A stretch of DNA of 58,000 nt from Diphasiastrum complanatum (lineage: Eukaryota; Streptophyta; Lycopodiopsida; Lycopodiales; Lycopodiaceae). Shown piece by piece: positions 22,414-34,290 of the stretch. Below the pieces are notes generated by a model. The model was not told the DNA's origin. It ran no database searches and worked only from the letters and a program-made list of their open reading frames with translations. The stretch spans positions 257,001-315,000 of the forward strand of contig CM055112.1 of the NCBI GenBank assembly GCA_029204225.1, read 5' to 3'. Made by a program: the position numbers and the translations under genes. The number at the start of each line of letters is the position of its first letter. The first letter of the stretch is position 1.

Positions 22414-23249
22414 ATGGCCTCTACTCAATCAAGGAAGTCCAAGAATCAACTAGGTTCCATTGTTGCACATATCAAAGATTCCAATGAACATTGGGTGCTC
22501 CATACATTTTCAACTTTTGACTGGGCTTACATGCAACCATCGGGCAAAGGAACTCACAAGGTTGCAAAGAGGAAGCGAAACAACCAAGACTACCATTGGA
22601 AAGGAAGGATCCACGAATTCAAGATCAACCAAAACGGCGAATACCTTGCAAATGTGCAACACGTATACATGCGTCGAGATATTTTATTGGATGTGGTTGT
22701 TGCTAATAGAACCATACAGTCACATTGTAGGTCTCACCTCTTTTATTCTTGTGTTAACTATTATGTTTGAATTATTATTATGTCATTGTAATGGATAATA
22801 ATGTTGCATTAATGCTTGGTGCAGATGTCTTTCCTTCAAATAGCTTCGACTGGCAAAACGTGAAGTCCTTCATTGGAAAATTCTCCGCCATACACGCCAA
22901 ATATGGAGAACTAATATATGGTGGGTTGGCATCCTCTTCCCTGATCAAAATGGGCATTTTCTTTTACGATCACATGTACGAAGTTCCAAAAAAAAACTTT
23001 GGCCAAGGCAAATTAGCACCAACTTCTGAGCCTGCGATCAATTCTCATGAGTGGCCATATGTTGACCAACTGACTATTGAATTAACAAAGAGGCAACTTC
23101 TCAAAGAGATTATTGGTAATATGAAGCCAACATTCGGATCCAAACGTATCTACACTAGCATCTCTATGCTGATCACCATATTTGTTGCCATATTTAAGGC
23201 GGTCCCCTTTAGGAAAACAAACACGATGTGGGCATGGAAAGCAACATAA
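22414..23249 (+). CDS. Transposon plus-strand gene, unknown function
   Basis: Two exons are supported: 22414-22726 and 22825-23249, with a 98-bp GT-AG intron whose phases match (codon split T/AT). The predicted protein has about 245 residues. Exon 1 is basic (KVAKRKRNNQDYHWKGRIHE) and ends in a beta-rich stretch (GEYLANVQHVYMRRDI) vaguely like a BAH or Tudor fold; this is a weak impression. Exon 2 begins VFPSNSFDWQNVKSF and contains GELIYGGLASSSLIKMG. The coding texture after about 23120 is less clear, and the real gene may splice onward toward 23256 or 23423. I do not recognise the family. It is divergent from the minus-strand gene of the same transposon. Confidence 0.5.
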
Positions 23250-23422
23250 TCATCATTGTTGGACAACATATTTGTCGCATGGGATTCAAAGGAAATGAAG
23301 CATAAAGGAGATTTAATAAGGTGTAAGCTCTCTTGTGAAACAATGACCATAAGGTATCATATTTCACGTCAAACATGCTCCTTAAGTTTCATTTATAGGC
23401 AATATAAGTTTGGTCATGGCCG

Positions 23423-23763
23423 ATGGACGCGGAGACGAATCAGCAAGAAGTGGAGATATCCATACATTTGCCCCATGATGAAATACGAGAAATTCATATA
23501 AATAAGGAGTGCAGCCTAGAAGATCTTCGGCATATGCTTGGATTGATTTTTGTTGATGTGCCAGTAGATTTTGTCTTCACTCGTAATGGACAAAATGTGA
23601 GTCCCTAATTTCCATCAGATTCTTGAATTTTGAATAGTAATGTTGAATAAATATAGGATTATTGACTTTGTGTCTGGTTTTGCAGATACGGAGACGAGCC
23701 GAAAAAGATCATGAATGTGTTTCATTTTTACAAACAGGGACATTAGGAGTCCAATGGGAATAA
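23423..23763 (+). CDS. Small ubiquitin-fold-like protein of the transposon
   Basis: Exons 23423-23596 and 23686-23763 with a clean intron (donor GTGAGT, acceptor TTTTGCAG) in phase 0, giving 83 residues. The order strand-strand-helix-strand can be read: VEISIHL, REIHIN, SLEDLRHMLGLIF, DFVFTRNGQN, then basic IRRRAEKDHE, ending LGVQWE. This resembles ubiquitin-like or PB1-type beta-grasp domains. It could be the last exons of the gene starting at 22414 rather than a separate gene. Its role is unknown. Confidence 0.5.
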
Positions 23764-24013
23764 AGGATTTAATCTAATGTAAAATAGAAAACACAATTAG
23801 TTGGTTGTGTTTTGACTCTATTCTAATATATTTGGTTACGTTTTGACGTTACTTTTGCATTGTCACATTTTATATGCCTGTTACTACATTTCTGGATGTC
23901 CAAGGTTGAAACTTGTTAGGGTTTAAATCGTTTAGTGATATGCATTTTAATACTATTACTGGTTTTCTTTGAAGGTTTCCGCTAACTGGCAATTAGGATT
24001 TTTACTCATGAGC

Positions 24014-25513
24014 CTAGACAAGCAATTTGCCTTCATTTTGTGCATGTATTATCTTAGATATACTACATTTTTCAAATAGCCACTCCAGTACGTCGTGAGA
24101 CTCCTTAGGAACTTCAAATGCAGCTATCCACCATATGTGATTTTTGGATTGCACGCTAAATTCTTTACAATAACTTCCGCCAAACTGTTGCAATTCACGA
24201 TTCATCAAGGTGATTGTGACACGTTCAAGTTTATGCCCTTTTACGATTTCTGCTTCGTCCAACTTAATAACAAATATAACTTTACCTCCGCAATCTGTAA
24301 AACAGAAATTTCATTACTAAAACATATTAGTTGAAGAAAAGCATACAATTGAAAACCGAAATCCACAATAAATGTTCTTACCATTTGTTCTAACTTCTAA
24401 TGTCGGATCATCATCGCTTGGACCTTTTCCAGACCTAAGAATATATTATTGCCTTGATGATAACAAAAACATGTCGGAGGTCCTTTCTTCTTATTGGTTA
24501 CTGTAAAAGAATCCTCAATATGTTGAAACTCTCCTAATTCAGAGAGCAATATCGAATTGCATTCTCGTTTGGCGAATTTGACAAGTTTATAAGTAGGTTT
24601 TATTTGATGGCGTTTTAACCCATTTTTGTCAGAGCGTTTCATATACTTCTTCAAAGCTCTATACCCCTTGCGACTCACACCTCCTTGGGTCACATGCGTA
24701 CACCATCTCTTTAACATTTGGATTTGGCTTGAACTTGTCGACTAGCCCTTTTGCAATTCTCAAGCGAATTGAATCACTTGTTTCATCTTCCACAATCTTA
24801 ATCAAATCTTTACCCTTCAAAAAATGTTTCATATATTTTCTGGCAATAAAATCTTTTCCAACCGTCTTTTTCAAGAACTCTGTTGTGTCCCTCATACGTC
24901 TTTTACTGGCATCACCACCTGGTGCCAAAGCTTCTAGTTTGTGTCTCTTAGTGTTTTCATTTTCTGCTTGCTGATCCATCGAGACTCTACGCTTTCGTTG
25001 CAAGCCATATATTGTCCTCTGAAATATATCGATTGAAGATTGCAATTCTTCAATTTTTGCGACAGAACTAGCAAGCTCTATTTTCAAACCATTTATCTCC
25101 TGCTCCAATTTCATATATATTCCATGCAATGACTTTAAATTGTCATTCATACTCAGTATATGAATGTTTGCCATATTTGCCAATGTCTCAGCTTGAATTC
25201 TTCGAGAATCCATTGCTTGACAATAGCCAAGCAGTCCATTTTGACCATCCCCAACGAACCTTAACAAACTATGTACATCAAAAAATTTAGGAGGAGCATC
25301 TACCAGTGGATTATGAGGGTATAAATCACCTCTTACCCATAGGTCAATATGTTTTTTTCCTTCTAATCTCCAACAATGCATGTCATACGGATTTAAGTTA
25401 ACACCCCATGCAGCTTTGGTGGTCGCATAATCCTTCTCTAACTTCACATGTAAGTGGTACTTGGTTGTCATCTTGAAGATGTCGAATTTTCCAAAAGAAT
25501 CTATGTAGAACAT
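24014..25513 (-). CDS. Transposase-like coiled-coil protein, frameshifted
   Basis: Minus strand. ATG 25513 (or the in-frame Met at 25471) opens 284 codons: an N-terminal domain (KYHLHVKLEKDYATTKAAWG, RGDLYPHNPLVDAPPKFFDV), a coiled coil (about residues 115-175) and a basic part (NTKRHKLEALAPGGDASKRR). A one-base frame change near 24680 restores GGVSRKGYRALKKYMKR and LKRHQIKPTYKLVKFAKREC. A GT-AG intron (24381-24295) leads to the last exon, ending at 24014, with KVIFVIKLDEAEIVKGHKL and SKNHIWWIAAFEVPKESHDV. The helical GxSxxGYRxL segment followed by a beta-rich domain recalls unclassified animal transposon proteins, from memory only. A second frame problem lies near 24430. The catalytic C-terminus expected of such a protein is missing, so this copy is probably inactive. 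Confidence 0.5.
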
Positions 25514-25847
25514 TACAATATACCTTAATCAAATGGTGTCAAAGTTCAATGTGAACTAACCATGATATAAGCTTTATTAGGCATATACTAGTTTCCATCC
25601 CTGGGGTCCTATTGTAGTTAGGACAATGAAAGGTCGTCCTATACTAACCCTACTCTAGTTGTAATTTGTAACTTACCTATTAGTTGCCTATTATAGTCTA
25701 TGCAAATAACCTACAATAGTCTATGAAAATGAGACCTACATTTAGGCCTTAACTCTTGCTCACCTTGTATGGTAACCCAAGGTAAAGGTGCCACGTAGGA
25801 TTGATTAGCACTAAATTAATTATGATTAGAAAACTTGTTTAGGCAAG

Positions 25848-25882
25848 GAAGAGGCCCTTTTTGAGTCCAAAAAGGGCCCTAA
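25848..25882 (-). repeat. Right terminal inverted repeat (35 bp)
   Basis: Perfect partner of the left repeat, ending ...AAAGGGCCCTAA at 25882, with the same internal hairpin. The flanking copia sequence continues at 25883. Confidence 0.95.
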
Positions 25883-26760
25883 TGTATTCTCCATCTTTGT
25901 CTTTTCTTGCCATGTATCCACCTTTAAATTCCATGAATGAGCCTCCATCTCCATCTTGCCACAAGAAACCATCAAACCTTGGAAACCCATGAGCAAGTGA
26001 GTAAATCAATGATGCAAATCCAGCACCACATGACTCCATAAACCAACATCTTCAAGATCTACTTGACACAAGAAAATGACCATGAATTCACCAAAAATTG
26101 ACAATCTCCAAACATTGGCATCAAGTAGCTCAACACTTGAGAACTTGATCATGAATGAGTTTTCCATCATTAAAACCATCCAAGATTGCTAGTACAACTC
26201 CAACATCAAAATGATGCTCACCAATGTAGCTAGTTTTACCATATCTTGACAATTTGCACACATCCACATGAAATTGCTCAAACATGAGATAGAACAAGTA
26301 AAGTAAACTTGAACAACACTTCCTTGCTGCTTCTTTGACTTTACTTGAGTCTTCTTAACCTGAAAAAATAGATTCATACCATCTTTGCCAATTGACTCTC
26401 CTTTGATGCTCTTGACTAGCTTCAAATTGCCAACTTCCTTTTTCCCTTGTTGAAGCCCTTTGAGATCAACCTCTTGATCATCAAATCGACCATCAAATTC
26501 ATTGAACAAAACTTGTTTTCCAGATCCATTACTTCATTTTCTAGCATGATATCCCATATCTACTTGCATAGCATTATCTACACAAGAAGATTCGCCAAAT
26601 CATGTGAGAAAAGAAAAATGAGTCACTTCCACTTGCTTACCTTTCTCATCATATGTTCTCCTTGGATTTTGACTTGATGATGGTCCTTCATCATCACCAT
26701 CCAAAGTAGGGTCCTTTACATCAACATCAAGAATGTGTAGTGGGTTTCTTTCCTTGCCTA
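25883..26760 (-). pseudogene. Copia remnant, right flank of DNA transposon
   Basis: Reverse complement relative of about 52940-53700. On the minus strand from 26720 it reads an acidic linker (the DEGPSSSQNPRRTYDEKGKQ region), then SGKQVLFNEFDG and VEVTHF-type stretches, and downstream FQVKKTQVKSKKQQGS and QDMVKLATLVSIILMLEL (26370-26190). As in the 53-kb copy, the part after the integrase runs straight into the 3' end with no reverse transcriptase. Confidence 0.7.
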
Positions 26761-27569
26761 ACCTGAATCCAAGATCTAGTCAATCTAGCATCAAAGAGAC
26801 GGAGTTAGTTGTCACGCATAGGTTTGTTCCCATGAGAGCGATAGTTTAGTTCAGATTTCAACATAAATGGAGGATTCACTTCTAACTCTAACAATCATTA
26901 ACCCTACAATTCCTTAACACTATACATCCACAACCAAGGTAGCTTACTCTTTCTCTCTCTCCCTTTCTCTCTCATAAAAAGTAGAATAACATACAGTCCC
27001 AATAACAATCAGACCCAACAATTAGCAAAATCCAAATAAATCATGAGAGGGAGGAAAAGTGATAGAGAGCAAGGACATTCATCAATCCATTTCTGAAGAG
27101 AACCAATCTGCTTAATTGAAATGAGGAAATGAACATGAGGAGCAACTCGAGTTGGTCCCTCCTTATAGTAGAGAGGAGGACCCTGGCCTCTGAATCCTAT
27201 TGGTCTAGTCTTGCCTCTCTTTTTATTCAAATTTAAAAAAAATGTGGGAATCATAAAAATTGGAGAGAAACCCAACTTCATTCACTAACTTGACGTTTAG
27301 GCCCTGCGACATTAAAAGTCCCACAAAAAGGTCTAAAGTCCTTTTATTGACTTTCTAATTAATCAATTCTCTATGTGATCATCGGGTTGGACTTACACAC
27401 GCAGGGTGCCAAATCCCTCTCACTTATTAGCTAGGGTTAGAATTGCCTTGGGATCCGCAAACCCTCCAACAGTATCTCCCACCAAAACTGGTGGCGGTCC
27501 CACGACACCTGCAATATGCAGTTACTCGGGACTTTTATTGGCTTCACGCCGAATCTTGATTAAATGATA
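26761..27569. other. LTR-like non-coding DNA
   Basis: No gene is supported. CT-rich runs (26946-26975) and a TATA-like CATAAAAAG are present. From about 27300 the sequence resembles an LTR edge followed by CAACAGTATCTCCCACCAAA, but no partner LTR was found. Confidence 0.35.
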
Positions 27570-27795
27570 CTACACCTTCTCCATAAAGTCGAGGCGTGCA
27601 GTATTAAGATCCAGATTATGTGTCAGGAAACAACGGTGGGCTCCGGCAATCCACTTTGAGGTTGACCATGAGGTGAAGCGTGATTCCCATGCCCCTCCCA
27701 TCATAGCCACATGAAAGTATAAATGAGCAACCGGCAGTTGATCTTTGATTTGCCACCAAAGCACTCTGCTCCTCCTGCCAATTTGATAGAACCAG
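27570..27795 (-). pseudogene. Fragment of retroelement-like protein (family of 39.8 kb)
   Basis: On the minus strand, IKDQLPVAHLYFHVAMMGG then ARLDFMEKV at the end. This parallels VEDQLPVARVYYRVALLGD ... RLAFMEEV in the longer minus-strand remnant at 39827-40219. A frame change near 27750 extends the similarity upstream (ALVANQ against ALVSEK). It abuts the plus-strand Gag remnant head to head. The family is unknown, probably an accessory or Gag-like protein of an LTR element. Confidence 0.6.
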
Positions 27796-28607
27796 AACCT
27801 TATGAAAATGCTGAGCAATGGAACTATGGTACTGATAAAGCAAGTGGATCTTCAGATAGATCTTCAGAACAGTATGCTATTTATCCTGCCGCTCAACAAC
27901 AAGTCTCTAGAAATTGGACCAGAGCACCACTTGGATGCTTTGCATGTAGAGAAAATCACAGAGTTGCAGAATGCCCAAATAAAAAAAAATTTGTACCATT
28001 CTATCGTGACTGTGGATATGGGCATTGCTATAAAGACTGTCCAGCAAGACCGAAGCCACCACCAGCTATAACACCTGTAAATTTGATAACAATCAAGCAA
28101 AGACCAGTAGCTCAGAATAAACCAAGTGCACCCTTGATGGTGGTCACCAGAGCACAGAAGCAAAAAGAATCAGTAATGGAACCAGTACTTGCTGATTCAT
28201 TAAACGATACACCAACAACATCGGGAGTCTATCCAAATCTTAATACATAAAAACGAAGATATCAGGATATGAGACAGTGGATTAAATATCTACAAGACGG
28301 AGAGGAGCTTGAAGCTGCTAACGCAACAGCTAAAGTTCAGACTTCATCATTACAGTCGCCAAGAAATTTACGTACGGATATGAATGATCAGTTACATCAT
28401 CATGAAGAGCCCTTCAAGATGACTGAACCGGAAGCACCACATACAGAATTACTCATGAACATTTTGTCTAGCAAGATCAATATTTCATTGGGAGAGTTCC
28501 TGAAATTGGTGCCAAAAGCAAAAGAAGTCTTAGCGCAAAAGTTAGCTCAAGAAGAAACTAATTTAGATATATCTAACCAAGATCTGGCTACTGTGAAATT
28601 TTTGTGA
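27796..28607 (+). pseudogene. Gypsy-type Gag, zinc-knuckle region to pre-protease
   Basis: One frame (27723-28250, then 28269-28607 after one stop). It contains CFACRENHRVAEC (CX2CX3HX4C) and then YRDCGYGHCYKDC, where the first Cys of the second knuckle is Tyr. It continues with VVTRAQKQKE and a pre-protease segment (ILSSKINISLGEFLKLVPKA) as commonly seen between Gag and protease in plant Ty3/gypsy elements. The first codons of the open frame overlap the oppositely oriented fragment and are probably not native. No protease follows. Confidence 0.7.
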
Positions 28608-29209
28608 AGATCCAAAGGTTAGATTTAGAAATATCTAAGAAAAAGTGCCAAAAAGTGCCAAAAGACTGAGTTTTTTCAAGATCCTGACAAATCTGCTCAT
28701 CAAGAACTCTTGTAGAACTCACATTGTCTAGAAATGGTCTGTATACAACTATTGTAGGAAGGTTGAAGGTTAGATTCACTCATATCTGAAGAAATGGCAA
28801 CCAAAAAAAAAAAAAAACCACAAAGAACCAAGAAAAGGGGCTAAAATCACACTATTAGCCAACTGAAACTGATCAGATCTTGTCAAATCTAGGTTGCAGT
28901 CACAATATCCATCAAGATCCAACATCCCTGGACTGAACCAGGTCAATGAACCTCAGATCAATTTGATCAGTATCAAGAAAAATCAGTTTCCACCACCATC
29001 CATACCAACCATTCATCACTCTTCTGTCCACACTCTTTTGTCCATCTCCATATTCTCTTGATAGTGTAACTTTCATTGTGGTTATCTGTTAAATCCATTT
29101 CTGTTTCTGTTCACATCCATAAGGATCCCTCTTTTCTTGATTCCTTTCTCCTCTTCTTTTTCTTCTTCCACTTCAAAAAAAAAAAAAAAATTGGAACACC
29201 AGAGTCATT
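28608..29209. other. Non-coding DNA, nothing recognised
   Basis: A-rich and T-rich runs (28802-28816 and 29175-29190) and no protein-like frame. It separates two Gag remnants of the same family, so part of it may be an LTR or leader. Confidence 0.4.
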
Positions 29210-30380
29210 GAGCAAATCTTAAAGCAATTCACCAACCAGCTACTTTGCGACATTCTAGTGCTGAACTATGGAGACCGCCCTTGTAGGATTATCAAAATTT
29301 AAAAAGTTCCCTGCTCAAACAATCCGAGACTACACGCAGAACCAGCATCCTATGCGTCACATGTACAACTCTGTAAGGATGCTGCCAAGATGGAAATCTC
29401 ACTCGGGAAGAACGATTTTCCCTATCTAGATGGGGAATCAGAGGAACAAAGGTCGACAACGAGCAATGATCCAACAAGAATGGAACCCCATGCAAGGCAA
29501 CAAAGTGCAGCAAGGTCAAGCAGAACAAGTGCAACGGAAGACCCAGAACCTTGCACTTTAAGCTGTCAGCAAGCTTATGCTCGCTCTATTAAGTTTCTTG
29601 AAAAGGACGAATGTACCTTCTGCTTTGGAGATCATCCAAGTACCAGGTGTCCAATCAAGAATCCGTGCTTGTTAAAAGGACAAAATATAGAGCAACATGC
29701 TTGTCGACAACAAGATCCAGCGGTTCAACGGTCAGAAGCATAATCAAGCCAACAAGGAGCTCACCAGAAGGGTGGATGTCAGATTGATCCATCTAAATCA
29801 CGAGTTTCTTCAACAAACAGTGGCAAGGTAGAAGTTTTGGTTATATCCTCTTGCATGTCACCGAATTCAATGGAGGACCATAACAGCCTACCAGTCTATT
29901 TTGTGGAAGATCCTAAGGGGAATCTGTTACCGCTGTATGCCTATCAACTTAGAGGTGATGGCATACTGCACTCAGTTAGGTGCTATGGATGCGGAGGAAA
30001 ACACCGACGTGCTGAATGTCCACATCGAGGGAATCCATCAACATTTGATCCCTCGTGTTCACAATGCGGAGTTAATCATCCATGCCGAGATTGCCCGATG
30101 AAAAATTCACAAATAGCCAAGAGGCATTTGGCCTATGTAGACCGACATGCACCTGTGGTAACCCTTCCACCTCGAATGTACTACAAAAGAAAAATTTTAG
30201 TGCCACCGGGTTATGAAGCGAGTGACAAAGAAGAAAATCTGACAAAAGTCCCAAGGTACGCAAAGATACCCTCGGGCAAACAAGTAGAACCATCATAAAA
30301 GACAAAGATGGTAGAATACATTAAGCCAACGACTGTCGAGGAAATCAAGACACGGGCAACCGAGGAACTCCAGCAGATTC
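29210..30380 (+). pseudogene. Gypsy-type Gag with three CX2CX3HX4C knuckles
   Basis: A single frame runs through 29390-29743 and 29837-30298 with one stop at 29741-29743. Three knuckles are seen: CTFCFGDHPSTRC, CYGCGGKHRRAEC and CSQCGVNHPCRDC. Each has three rather than the canonical four residues between the second Cys and His. Between the first and second is VYFVEDPKGN, parallel to YYVEDNTQSQ in the copy at 57 kb. A proline-rich tail (VTLPPRMYYKRK) follows. The N-terminal capsid part is not preserved. Confidence 0.7.
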
Positions 30381-30998
30381 TGTCAAGGCTTTTTTTGCAC
30401 TCAATGCGAAGAAATTCTTAGTGATGAATTACAAAGGGGACTGTCATCAACAGGGCAACTTGAAGGCAATTCAGCACAAGATCCAAGAAAAAGTGCCATT
30501 ACGCAACCTTCAACGGGAAAGTGCAATGACCAAGAGAAGACTAAAGTTGATGATTGCCCCTCAACGAGCAAGATTCAACCAAAGTCTAATTGTTCCACAA
30601 TTCAATAGACCCCCAAATCAACGCCAATTCGGGGTATATCCATTCTTCAAAGGCCAAATTCAGGGAATCCAAGCCCAAAATGGCCAATTGTACAACAAGA
30701 ACCAGAACCTACAATGATAAAGCCTTGTCCTAAATCTATGATATTGACTGCTAAGGAAAGTCGTCAAGCTGATGCATACTTTGAATACCTGGACAGACAA
30801 GAGCATCAAGCAAACACGTCATATCCACATTATGATTTGAGGGAGTCTATGACATTGGGACCAGTTGCGTCGATCTATAAAAATCCATTATATCAGCAAG
30901 ATTTATCTTGGGATCCTCCAATGGAATGCCTCGACTACCCAATTGTCAATGAACAAGGTTATTTGATATGGCCACCAGACCCTTATGTGTATTATTGA
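30381..30998 (+). pseudogene. Gag-like remnant, third partial copy
   Basis: Open stretches at 30421-30717 (basic, Gln/Asn-rich, with IVPQFNRPPNQRQF) and 30714-30998 (ESRQADAYFEYLDRQEHQ, WDPPMECLDYPIVNEQGYLI). Composition and position after the preceding Gag suggest another partial copy of the same family or its linker. No knuckle is visible, so the identity is uncertain. Confidence 0.35.
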
Positions 30999-31019
30999 AA
31001 ATCTGGCAAGTCTAGATTC

Positions 31020-31770
31020 TTGCTGATCAACAATCAATAAAGCCTCAGGTTTTATGTAAGCGAATTCTATCCACGCTTTTCCTGAAGCACCCATGTCCCA
31101 ACAATAAACGAACCGACAACAGCGCCCCTTCAAGACAATTGCAGCCTAGTGCCGAGGGACCGACACTACTTTGGGCCATGGACCCTGTTGTGGGTATTTC
31201 ATGTATACAAATAAATAAGTGGGTCCCACCACTTAAAATACTGTTGGCCAAGCCTTGCCTAGTGGGCCCTGCCATAGTACAATAGAATAATAAGTGCAAG
31301 GCACTGGCATCCTGTGTGTATAGCCCAGCCACCAATGAGCACAAGTAGCAAGTTGTAATTCCTAGGAATAAGAGACTAGGGGCTTAAAACTCTAAAATGA
31401 CCCTAAGTCAAGTTGCAAATAAAAAAGCTAAAAGGGACCAACTTAAAACTCACATGAATCATGTGAGCGCCCTTGTGCTTTCTTAGCACGTTAGATTTAA
31501 GTTGTGTTTCTTTGAAAGGCTTGGATTAGAATCCTTGCCCCAATGAAGTGGCCAATGAGAGTAAAGGAGGCTCACCTCTAAAATCTATAAGAGGGAGTCA
31601 TTTCCTTTGTATTGTATCATCTTCCATTCTCTTCTTAAATAAAACTCTCTTGGTTTCTCCATCTCCATCGCCTTTCTCAACCTAGGCGTTCTCTCTCTCC
31701 CTCTCTCCACTCTCTTTCTCCTCTCTCTCCTCTCCCTCTCTCTTCTTGCCATGCAGGTGAAGGCGAGGTT
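31020..31770 (+). mobile_element. LTR-like sequence, family copy A
   Basis: Shares with 32640-33240 an ordered series of words: AGCCCAGCC..CAATGAGC, GTGTTTCTTTGAA.GGCT.GGATT, a GCCAATG/GCCAATAGG stretch, and AAACTCTCTTGGTTTCTC before CT-rich DNA. The CT-rich stretch here (31690-31748) is imperfect. No Gag follows and borders are unclear. The 31770-32640 spacer is non-coding and contains repeated ACACATG(T/G)G words. Confidence 0.55.
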
Positions 31771-32639
31771 GCCGCTCCCAGTGATGGACCCCTATGCTAC
31801 ATCGACGACGACACAACAAATATGATAGGAACTCAAAACTATTAAGAAAAATCAAGACAAATGATGAAATTGACAAGAATTGCCTCCAAAACCAAGATTG
31901 GTGTTGCTTAATGATTATGGCCAAATGTGGCTCTATATATACAAAAAGTGGGAGCTCGTGGTACTGATCATCCCTCTAATCTCACATGTGTGAGGGTGCT
32001 CTGTCATGTGATGATTCATCATGCAAAATTGACACTTGGACAAAACCTTCTATTTTGAGCACTTTTGGTCCATTTTTATTCTATGTAGAAAACTAGGAAA
32101 AACTCTTCTAGTAGTGAAAATTTGACTTCCTTAACTTATTCCACACATGTGATCAGACCTCTACACATGGGATTTGACACCTAGTCTCATGATCTGGCTT
32201 CATGCAATCTCTAAATTGATGCCATGTGGCATATGACTAAAAAACATGATTTTGGCCTTTTTAGCCAATAGAAATTGATTTAAACTATATGTACTAGCTA
32301 TATGATTGTACTACATGAAAAGTACATTTATTTCACACATGGGAATAGGCTCTACACATGTGTAATCATAATAGGTACAAGTCATATTTACAATGTTTGA
32401 TCAAGTTTGCTTTTGCTAATTTTCACACCAACACCATGACATCCTCATCTTCCTCTGATGGCTCCCCAACCAAGCAACTTTTCCAACGCGAGATACCTAT
32501 GGCTACCCTCTGCCATCTGATACCCTGGTCCCATTATGGATTTAGGTAGTTGGGCTGCTTCTCGAAGCAATGGGCATTTACCCAACGCTTTTTACCTCTG
32601 CCATCGACATGAACCTAGCCTTACATGCATGCGCGTCGT

Positions 32640-33240
<601 letters not shown>

Positions 33241-33472
33241 CGAGGCCTGATCTAGGCAGGGTCCGATCTGGGCATGCTCATCTGTTCTGGAGATGCACAC
33301 TTAGCTGCGCTGCACTTGTGCTGCACTCTCTCCTCTAAGCAGCGGATCCGAACAGCGATGGTCCAGCAGATCTGAGCAGTGAATCTGAACAGCAATGGTT
33401 CAGCGGATCTGAGCAGCGAATCTCCATGAGTGCAAATTTGAACAGCGATTTGGGCAGCGAGGCTCTTCCACC

Positions 33473-34290
33473 ATGGATTCTGAGTGGGTAACCACCCGTC
33501 GGAAACACAATAAAACTTCTAGTGAAGTTCCTACCTTGCCAACTCCCACCATTGCTCCAGCTACTGTCGTACCAACCCCTCCAGCGGATTTTGATGTGTG
33601 GGCGATCATAAGCAGAATGGAAATCCAACTTCAAAAGCACTTGTACAGTATTATCGCTCTACAAGAAAAGGTGAAGATGCTTGAAGATGAAAATGCAAAC
33701 CTCAAAAAACAGTTCACAGCCAAGACCTCTCAAATCGATCCTAGTCATGTCAAAGTCCTGGAAGACAAAATCCAAACTTCGACCAAAACTTGGGCAGACT
33801 TGCTCAAGAACTCGGAAGGAAAGAATACCATGGTGGTTTCACAGGCAATGCAAGAACAAAGCAAGAGGGAATATAAAACCCAAAATGTTCGCGTCTGAGG
33901 TTTTTTTCTTGAAACCGACCCCCTTCTTGCAGCCAAGGAACTGTTAGCTTCACTCTCTTACGAGGAACAGGAAGATGTTGTGGAAGCAGCATGGCATAGT
34001 TAGTTTGATACTTCGGTAATTTTCATTCGTTTCAAATACACTGATTATCGAGACGAGTTCTTAAGCGTTGTGGACGTCTTAAAGGTAGCAACATTTTCGT
34101 CCATGAAGACCTGACCGCCCTACAGTGGAAAGAATGAAAGCAACTCATCGATGAAGCGAATTCAAAAGGGGAAAAGGTTATATTCCGTGATGGACGACAT
34201 TTTTTTTGTCGCTCCATCCAGAACTGATCACTCAGCGCCACCTCCTACGTGAGAGCCTTTCATTGACACTTGTTAGAGATTGTTTAGAGT
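33473..34290 (+). pseudogene. LINE-type ORF1 (RNA-binding) remnant
   Basis: ATG 33473 opens 141 codons: a low-complexity head (TPTIAPATVVPTPPADFD) and a coiled coil (MEIQLQKHLYSIIALQEKVK and following heptads). After a stop or frame change at 33896 the reading continues as GFFLETDPLLAAKELLASLS and YEEQEDVVEAAWHS. A further shift gives GRLKGSNIFVHEDLTALQW and KGEKVIFRDGRHFF up to about 34220. Coiled coil, RRM-like region and a small C-terminal domain with EDLT...RDG is the architecture of L1/Tx1-type ORF1 proteins, which coat LINE RNA. No endonuclease or reverse transcriptase follows. The assignment rests on remembered family features. Confidence 0.55.

Noticed and set aside
24095-24974. Plus-strand frames opposite the minus-strand transposon gene
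   Set aside because: Antisense shadows of the exon that has matching introns and domain-like texture.
27009-27281. 90-codon minus-strand frame
   Set aside because: Lies in LTR-like DNA; no domain.
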